From positions 4,177-68,176 of the forward strand of contig CBFIIL010000002.1 in the NCBI GenBank assembly GCA_965662485.1: 64,000 bases of DNA, in the 5' to 3' direction. Origin of the DNA: UBA3537 sp965662485 (lineage in GTDB: Bacteria > Bacteroidota > Bacteroidia > Flavobacteriales > Flavobacteriaceae). Below the pieces are notes generated by a model, which was given only the letters and a program-made list of their open reading frames with translations, was not told where the DNA came from and ran no database searches. Position numbers and translations under genes: made by a program. This document shows positions 63,649-64,000 of the stretch, piece after piece. Positions within the stretch are counted from its first letter, which is position 1; each line of letters begins with the position of its first letter.

Positions 63649-64000
63649 ATGAAAAATATTACTACTTCACTTTTGTGCTTACTATTTTCTATGACAGTTT
63701 TTAGTCAAAACGACCTTTGTTCAGATGCTATTACTGTAAGTTGTGGTGACACTGTAACAGGTTCTACTGAAGCTGCAACTTCTACAGGCGCTCCCACTGG
63801 GTTCTGTGGTACAGGTTCTGGAGCACCTGGCGTATGGTATGAGTTTACAGGAACTGGTCAGGAAATTACATTCTCGCTTTGTGGGTCTTCCTACGATACT
63901 AAAATCCAAGTTTACTCTGGAGATTGCTCTAATTTGGAGTGTATCGATGGAAATGATGATAGCTGTAACTCTCAATCCGAAGTTTCCATAACATCAATTG
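63649..64000 (+). CDS. Secreted Cys-rich protein with PPC-like beta-sandwich (partial, C-terminus outside window)
   Basis: An open frame runs from ATG (63649) to the window edge, giving about 117 residues. It has a signal peptide (residues 1-20, ending VFSQ) followed by DLCSDAITVSCGDTV, GVWYEFTGTGQEITFSLCGSSYDTKIQVYSG and a Cys-rich DCSNLECIDGNDDSC. This resembles the pre-peptidase C-terminal (PPC-like) beta-sandwich domains repeated in flavobacterial surface proteins. Many such proteins are type IX secretion clients, but the C-terminal sorting signal, if any, is beyond this window. Total length and function are unknown. Confidence 0.8.
   Translation, partial: MKNITTSLLCLLFSMTVFSQNDLCSDAITVSCGDTVTGSTEAATSTGAPTGFCGTGSGAPGVWYEFTGTGQEITFSLCGSSYDTKIQVYSGDCSNLECIDGNDDSCNSQSEVSITSI

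Noticed and set aside
1..64000. CRISPR arrays, tRNA or rRNA genes, insertion sequences, prophage genes or toxin-antitoxin pairs
   Set aside because: I looked for regular repeats, transposase or integrase motifs and cloverleaf-like stretches between genes and found none; intergenic space is very small.

Overview
The window looks like a chromosomal segment of a marine-type member of the Flavobacteriaceae (phylum Bacteroidota). The evidence is a low-GC, AT-rich composition, eight gliding/type IX secretion (gld) genes, promoters of the Bacteroidota type (TTG near -33, TAnnTTTG near -7), no obvious Shine-Dalgarno sites, and family-specific genes (DUF2480, DUF3078, MbnP-like, HYC_CC_PP-like). Gene density is very high. 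I see no prophage, insertion sequence, CRISPR array, rRNA or tRNA, so this is core chromosome and not an accessory island.

Layout. 1-8.9 kb (minus): gldN (cut by the window edge), gldM, gldL and gldK, then a degenerate arginase-fold protein, topA and a membrane protein. 9.0-15.5 kb (plus): miaB, a sigma-54-type regulator, an LptE-like lipoprotein, an unrecognised helical protein, secG, then groES-groEL with their own promoter. 15.5-18.7 kb (minus): a Cys/His-rich trio of HYC_CC_PP-like protein, TonB-dependent receptor and secreted HMA-domain protein, probably for metal (copper?) handling. 18.8-26.4 kb (plus): a fRMsr-like GAF protein, purH, and the rod-shape operon mreB-mreC-mreD-pbp2-rodA. 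26.5-29.2 kb (minus): gldC, gldB and an arylsulfotransferase-like lipoprotein. 29.4-30.8 kb (plus): nadE and a LuxR-type regulator whose receiver lacks the phospho-acceptor Asp. 30.8-38.1 kb (minus): dnaG without zinc ligands, a polyprenyl synthase, metX-metY behind a SAM-I riboswitch, and an unrecognised helical protein. 38.2-42.5 kb (plus): leuA-leuC-leuD-leuB. 42.5-44.7 kb (minus): RNase G/E, a 29-residue very basic peptide gene and an HU gene. 44.8-48.3 kb (plus): mutY-ssb-gldE-gldD. 48.3-49.3 kb (minus): thiL. 49.4-54.0 kb (plus): a surface/metal cluster (LVIVD protein, seven-bladed propeller lipoprotein, MbnP-like, MbnH-like di-haem protein). 54.1-61.3 kb (plus): a long suf Fe-S assembly operon with two embedded lipoprotein genes. 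61.4-64 kb: a DUF3078 outer-membrane protein, hflX (minus) and the start of a secreted protein.

How it works together. Three separate gld loci (KLMN, BC, DE) supply the motor and accessory lipoproteins for gliding and type IX secretion; the secreted protein at the right edge could be an exported client. The mre/pbp2/rodA block builds the cell wall. leu, met, purH, thiL and nadE serve biosynthesis, with met controlled by S-adenosylmethionine. The suf operon supplies Fe-S clusters, used by MiaB, MutY and LeuC here. Two loci (15.5-18.7 kb and 49.4-54.0 kb) look like metal-handling systems and are the best places to look for new biology.
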